A DNA stretch of 8,464 nt from Nitrospirota bacterium (lineage in GTDB: Bacteria > Nitrospirota > JACRHJ01): contig JAKAHE010000083.1 of NCBI GenBank assembly GCA_021815285.1, positions 1 through 8,464 of the forward strand, in the 5' to 3' direction. A program made the position numbers and the translations under genes. This document shows positions 5,641 to 8,464 of the stretch, in pieces (position 1 is the first letter of the stretch; every line of letters starts with the position of its first letter). Under the pieces are notes generated by a model. It saw only the letters and a program-made list of their open reading frames with translations, had not been told where the DNA came from and ran no database searches.

Positions 5641-6762
5641 ATGAACTGGCCGCTTATTATTTCCGGGCTTGGGGTAGGCGCGATATTCGGCTTTACCCTC
5701 CAGCACGGGCGATTCTGTATGAATACCGCGTTTCGGGAGGTGCTCCTGTCGCGGGATTTCACCGTGTTCAGGATATACATCCTGGCGCTCCTGATATTAA
5801 TAATAGGGGCCAACGGCCTTGACGCCGCAGGGATAATAAAGCTCCGGGTCATTCCCTTCACCTGGCTGGCCAACGTCCTTGGCGGATATATATTCGGAAT
5901 AGGGATGGTGCTGGCCGGCGGGTGCGCAACCGGGACGCTCTACAGGGTTGGCGAGGGCATGATAGGCTCGTGGTTTGCGGCGCTGGGGTTTCTACTGACA
6001 GCCGCATCGACGCTCTCAGGCGTCCTTAACCCCGTCGCAAAATTCCTCTGGTTCGGCCCCGGATTCGACCCATCCAACCTCTCAAGCGCGAAGTTCCTTT
6101 ACAGTGTTACGGATGCGGACGGCAACCTCATGCCGGTCACCATATACAGCGTGCTCGGCGTAAATCGCTGGATAATAATAGCGGTGCTTGCCGTTCCCGC
6201 CCTGATATTCATCGCCAAGGGGAATTTCAAGAGGCAGGCGAGCCAGAAAGGCTTCAGCTGGTGGTTTACCGGCATAATTGTCGGTCTTGTGGCAACACTG
6301 GCATTCTACGCATCAGAGAAATGGGGCGGGTTTCCGCACGCCAGAGGCCTTTCCTTTACGGGGCCTTTAAACGAGCTCTCAGCATGGTTTACAGGCGCGG
6401 CCAAGTTCGCCGCGATAAAGAGAACGGCCGTTGCGGCCCAGGCGGACGACGTGTCAGGCGTGGTGGGCAAGCTTGGCACCATGACATGGAGCGTTTGGAT
6501 GATATTCGGCCTGGTGGCAGGCTCGTTCCTCTCGGCCTACAAAAACAAGGAGTTCTCCTGGCGCGCCCCCAAGGCCCAGTCGCTCGTAACCCAGTTCTCC
6601 GGCGGCCTTATTATGGGATTTGGCGCAACCCTTGCTGGCGGGTGCAATATCGGCCACGGCCTGACCGGTCTTTCCACCCTGGCGCTGGGCAGCCTGGTCT
6701 CGATAATATTTATAGTCCTCGGCAGCTGGACGATGGTCTATTTCCTGTTTATAAGAGAGTAG
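5641..6762 (+). CDS. YeeE/YedE family sulfur transporter, TsuA-like
   Basis: This 373-residue polytopic membrane protein is of the Sulf_transp family (PF04143). Three motif cysteines match the layout known from the thiosulfate transporter TsuA/YeeE: C26 in LQHGRFCMNTAFR, C95 in MVLAGGCATGTLYRVGEG, and C335 in GFGATLAGGCNIGHGLTGLS. In that family these line the path and are thought to relay thiosulfate by S-H-S interactions. About nine to ten hydrophobic segments are visible, with an insertion-like loop near residues 135-170 and another at about 238-285 (AAQADDVSG). The start is supported by AGGGGAGGA at 5624-5632, 8 nt before the ATG. It differs clearly from the window's other YeeE/YedE protein, lacking the LGNP-type and GCPIRM/GGCPFRQ blocks, so the two probably carry different substrates. 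It is driven by a sigma-54 promoter and followed by the haem propeller gene. Confidence 0.9.
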   Translation: MNWPLIISGLGVGAIFGFTLQHGRFCMNTAFREVLLSRDFTVFRIYILALLILIIGANGLDAAGIIKLRVIPFTWLANVLGGYIFGIGMVLAGGCATGTLYRVGEGMIGSWFAALGFLLTAASTLSGVLNPVAKFLWFGPGFDPSNLSSAKFLYSVTDADGNLMPVTIYSVLGVNRWIIIAVLAVPALIFIAKGNFKRQASQKGFSWWFTGIIVGLVATLAFYASEKWGGFPHARGLSFTGPLNELSAWFTGAAKFAAIKRTAVAAQADDVSGVVGKLGTMTWSVWMIFGLVAGSFLSAYKNKEFSWRAPKAQSLVTQFSGGLIMGFGATLAGGCNIGHGLTGLSTLALGSLVSIIFIVLGSWTMVYFLFIRE

Positions 6763-6918
6763 TAGAAATTGCTTTTAAAGGAGGTGACGCGCGGCGTTTT
6801 AAGAAGGAGCTTTTTAATCGGCCTTATCTTGAAAGAAATCGTGGTGTTGTAATGGGGAACAGCCGGTTTCGGCGGATTCCGGCTATTGGAAATGGCAAAC
6901 AGTTCTGGAGGAAAAGCC
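6763..6918 (+). promoter_or_regulatory. Intercistronic leader with orphan Shine-Dalgarno and hairpin
   Basis: This 156-bp gap lies between the TsuA-like gene and the propeller gene. It contains AAAGGAGGTGA (6777-6787), an 11-nt complement to the usual 16S rRNA 3' end, and a second SD-like AAGGAG (6804-6809), yet no ATG, GTG or TTG at proper distance opens a convincing gene. AGCCGG (6861-6866) and CCGGCT (6879-6884) can form a stem with a 12-nt loop just upstream of the propeller ribosome binding site. No terminator is seen, so read-through from the upstream gene is likely. Any function is unproven. Confidence 0.4.
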
Positions 6919-7956
6919 ATGAAGAAGATGATGTTCAGTATTGCTCTTGCCGCTGTGGCGCTTATGGCCACGGCCCTGATTGCCGCGGCTGACGATGCGC
7001 CGCTTCTGAAAGGCACGGCGTACGTGGCGGGACACGGCGGACACCTGGCCGTAATCAATCTCTCCACGTGGGATCTTGACAGGATAGTGATAACCCATGC
7101 CGGAAGCGAGACCCAGGGCGTGATAGCCGGTCTGCACCTGGACCCCGCGCACACGAAGCCTGGCGGCGGAACCCACGGCGCAGCGCTTATCGGGCGCGAC
7201 CTCTTCGTCGGTCTGCTGGACGGCAGGGTGAAGAAATACAACCTCGATACTGAGAAATTAACCGACTTGGGACAGGTAGGCGAGAAGTTCTGCGGCGCCA
7301 TACCCGGCCCGGACGGCAAGAATATCTATTACGAAGACATGGCGGACGGCGACGTCTACCAGTTCAACATCAAGAAGGAAAAGAAGGCGGACGTAATACC
7401 GGTCGGCAAGTCCGTCTGCGGCATCGCCTGGACAAAGGACGGCAAGACCGCCTTCGTCTCCGACATGGTGCAGGGCAAGGTTTTCGTGCTCGACTGGAAG
7501 ACCAAGAAGAAAATAGGCGAGATACCTATCGGCACCTTCATTCACCAGATACGCATGAATCCCGCGCATACCGAGCTCTGGTGCAGCGCGCCGAACGAGT
7601 TCGTCGTCACCCCGAAGGGTCCCGTCGCCAGTTCCGTCGCCGGCAAGGGCAAAAGCCAGGTGGTTATTATCGACGTGAAGACGAGGAAGGTAAAGGACAG
7701 GATAAATCTGACCGACGACCAGCTCTTCCCGCACGACTTCGCATTCACCCCGGACGGCAAATACGTGCTCCTGTCATGCAGGACGTATTCGGACGACTCG
7801 ATACTCGCCGTCATGAACGCAAAGACGCACAAGATTGTCAAGGAAGTGTCCATCTGCAAGAGATGCCATGAGCAGGCGGGCGTTAAGATACAAATCGACA
7901 ACGGTTCGCCCCTTCTCTGCGGCATAGCCGTGGACTGGGGAAAGAACCCTGAATAA
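6919..7956 (+). CDS. Exported beta-propeller protein with a CxxCH haem-c motif
   Basis: The precursor is 345 residues. A Sec signal (MKKMMFSIALAAVALMATAL) ends in IAAA|DDAP, so the mature protein should be periplasmic. Residues 31-310 carry YVTN/cytochrome-d1-like propeller repeats, with recurring patterns such as FCGAIPGPDGKNIYY, VCGIAWTKDGKTAFV, PHDFAFTPDGKYVLL and SQVVIIDVKTRKV, consistent with about six to seven blades. Near the C-terminus is CKRCH (C313, C316, H317), a c-type haem attachment motif. Five other cysteines (125, 167, 222, 287, 334) sit mostly at equivalent strand positions of different blades. The start at 6919 is chosen over an ATG 33 bp upstream because TGGAGGA at 6906-6912 is well spaced and it places the signal peptide at the N-terminus. 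It probably shares the sigma-54 transcript of the TsuA-like gene and ends before a terminator. A periplasmic redox or binding role for a sulfur or selenium oxyanion is possible but unproven; I cannot name an orthologue. Confidence 0.82.
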   Translation: MKKMMFSIALAAVALMATALIAAADDAPLLKGTAYVAGHGGHLAVINLSTWDLDRIVITHAGSETQGVIAGLHLDPAHTKPGGGTHGAALIGRDLFVGLLDGRVKKYNLDTEKLTDLGQVGEKFCGAIPGPDGKNIYYEDMADGDVYQFNIKKEKKADVIPVGKSVCGIAWTKDGKTAFVSDMVQGKVFVLDWKTKKKIGEIPIGTFIHQIRMNPAHTELWCSAPNEFVVTPKGPVASSVAGKGKSQVVIIDVKTRKVKDRINLTDDQLFPHDFAFTPDGKYVLLSCRTYSDDSILAVMNAKTHKIVKEVSICKRCHEQAGVKIQIDNGSPLLCGIAVDWGKNPE

Positions 7957-7990
7957 ATACCCGGCCCCCCTAAAAAGGGAAAACTCAAGC

Positions 7991-8022
7991 CCCCTGGGCC
8001 GAAAGGCCCGGGGGCGGTTTTT
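7991..8022 (+). terminator. Rho-independent terminator after the propeller gene
   Basis: A 10-bp GC-rich stem pairs 7991-8000 (CCCCTGGGCC) with 8005-8014 (GGCCCGGGGG), with one U-G pair and a GAAA tetraloop. After CGG a run of five T follows at 8018-8022. It lies 34 bp after the propeller stop codon and closes the TsuA-like/propeller unit. Confidence 0.92.
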
Positions 8023-8134
8023 AGAAAACTTTATCGGAAGATTCGGGCAGCCGTTATACATTAAATAAAATCTAACGAAACCGGTAAGATAGCAGCCGGG
8101 GCATACTCGGCCAGGACGTTCGGGGAGAAAAGTC

Positions 8135-8461
8135 ATGGGCACAAGAAAGAAATTAATCGCCGTAGTTGCGGGCGGAGAAATGGCCGTTTCCGCCGCCGCG
8201 CTTGTCGCCCCGGCGGTCTTCCCGCTCTGCTCCGATAAAGACTCGCATACCTACATGGCCGTCGTAGGCGCCTGCGCGGTCGTAATTGCCGCCGCATTTC
8301 TCTCCATAATTTCAATAGAAATAGAAACGCCCCGGATGCTCTCCGTAATAACCGCTATCTGCGGGATACTTATCATACTTTATCCGTCTTTTTTAATCGG
8401 CGTTTGCGGCAACTCCATGATGGCCTGCACATACGGAGACCTCCCGGTCTGGAGGCTCTAG
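8135..8461 (+). CDS. DUF4418 family membrane protein, 3' truncated by contig end
   Basis: The 108 visible residues contain three hydrophobic segments (about 7-29, 41-60, 69-90) and cysteines at C32 (PLC), C91 and C98. The stretch PSFLIGVCGNSMMACTYGDLPVW matches the DUF4418 pattern IGVC-x-M-x-C-x-LP, which in that family is followed by a fourth membrane helix missing here. The apparent TAG stop at 8459-8461 uses two bases that match an Illumina adapter, so the stop is probably artificial and the gene partial. GGGGAG at 8122-8127 with a 7-nt gap supports the ATG. The gene follows a strong terminator and so needs its own promoter; only a weak TATACA (8055-8060) is visible. DUF4418 proteins have no established function and often sit beside ABC exporters. 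Confidence 0.75.
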   Translation: MGTRKKLIAVVAGGEMAVSAAALVAPAVFPLCSDKDSHTYMAVVGACAVVIAAAFLSIISIEIETPRMLSVITAICGILIILYPSFLIGVCGNSMMACTYGDLPVWRL

Positions 8462-8464
8462 ATC
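8460..8464. other. Probable Illumina adapter remnant at contig end
   Basis: The terminal AGATC equals the first five bases of the common adapter AGATCGGAAGAGC. Alone it would be weak, but together with the nine-base adapter match at the opposite end it is probably residual adapter. It supplies two bases of the apparent DUF4418 stop codon. Confidence 0.6.

Noticed and set aside
6886..6918. An upstream ATG extending the propeller protein by 11 residues
   Set aside because: It would bury the Sec signal behind a polar stretch, whereas the ATG at 6919 has a well-spaced TGGAGGA.
6784..6992. A GTG-started 22-codon peptide followed by a TAATG-coupled 46-codon peptide in the intercistronic gap
   Set aside because: The GTG overlaps the Shine-Dalgarno sequence itself, and the second peptide mostly reads through the propeller's signal-peptide DNA in another frame. 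No family pattern is seen.

Overview
This 8.46 kb window looks like one complete contig of a short-read metagenome assembly. Its first nine bases match the end of the Illumina adapter (TTCCGATCT) and its last five match the adapter start (AGATC), so both terminal genes are probably cut. The DNA looks mid-50s % GC by eye and uses ATA isoleucine codons freely. It encodes a lipoprotein, exported proteins, a possible periplasmic c-type haem protein and sigma-54 promoters. This fits a Gram-negative, probably anaerobic bacterium of the Desulfobacterota or Nitrospirota kind, but the taxonomic guess is weak.

Layout. Bases 1-1115 are housekeeping: a short-type ribonuclease HI gene, a dispersed palindromic repeat, then the RNase P RNA gene rnpB with its own sigma-70-like promoter and a perfect 14-bp closing helix. 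From 1157 to 5256 everything is on the minus strand. In order of transcription these are a PhnD-like substrate-binding lipoprotein, a membrane-anchored TPR protein, a YedE-type putative selenium transporter, a second copy of the palindromic repeat (inverted), a class V cysteine desulfurase and a DUF3343 putative Se/S carrier. A 384-bp intergenic region (5257-5640) separates this block from a plus-strand block: a TsuA/YeeE-type sulfur transporter, an exported beta-propeller protein with a CxxCH haem-c motif, a strong terminator, and a truncated DUF4418 membrane protein.

How the genes may work together. YedE, cysteine desulfurase and DUF3343 families recur together in selenium metabolism. Here a stand-alone binding lipoprotein and a Cys-containing TPR protein are tightly coupled to yedE (junctions of 0 and -20 bp). 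A second YeeE-family transporter with the three-cysteine signature of thiosulfate transporters is transcribed divergently. The divergent region holds a good sigma-54 (-24/-12) promoter facing each way, with a dyad between them at enhancer distance from both. My inference is a sigma-54-controlled selenium/sulfur acquisition locus: periplasmic capture (lipoprotein, haem propeller), membrane passage (two YeeE/YedE proteins) and cytoplasmic delivery (desulfurase and carrier). The gene families and promoter motifs are read from the sequence; the substrate and the joint function are hypotheses.
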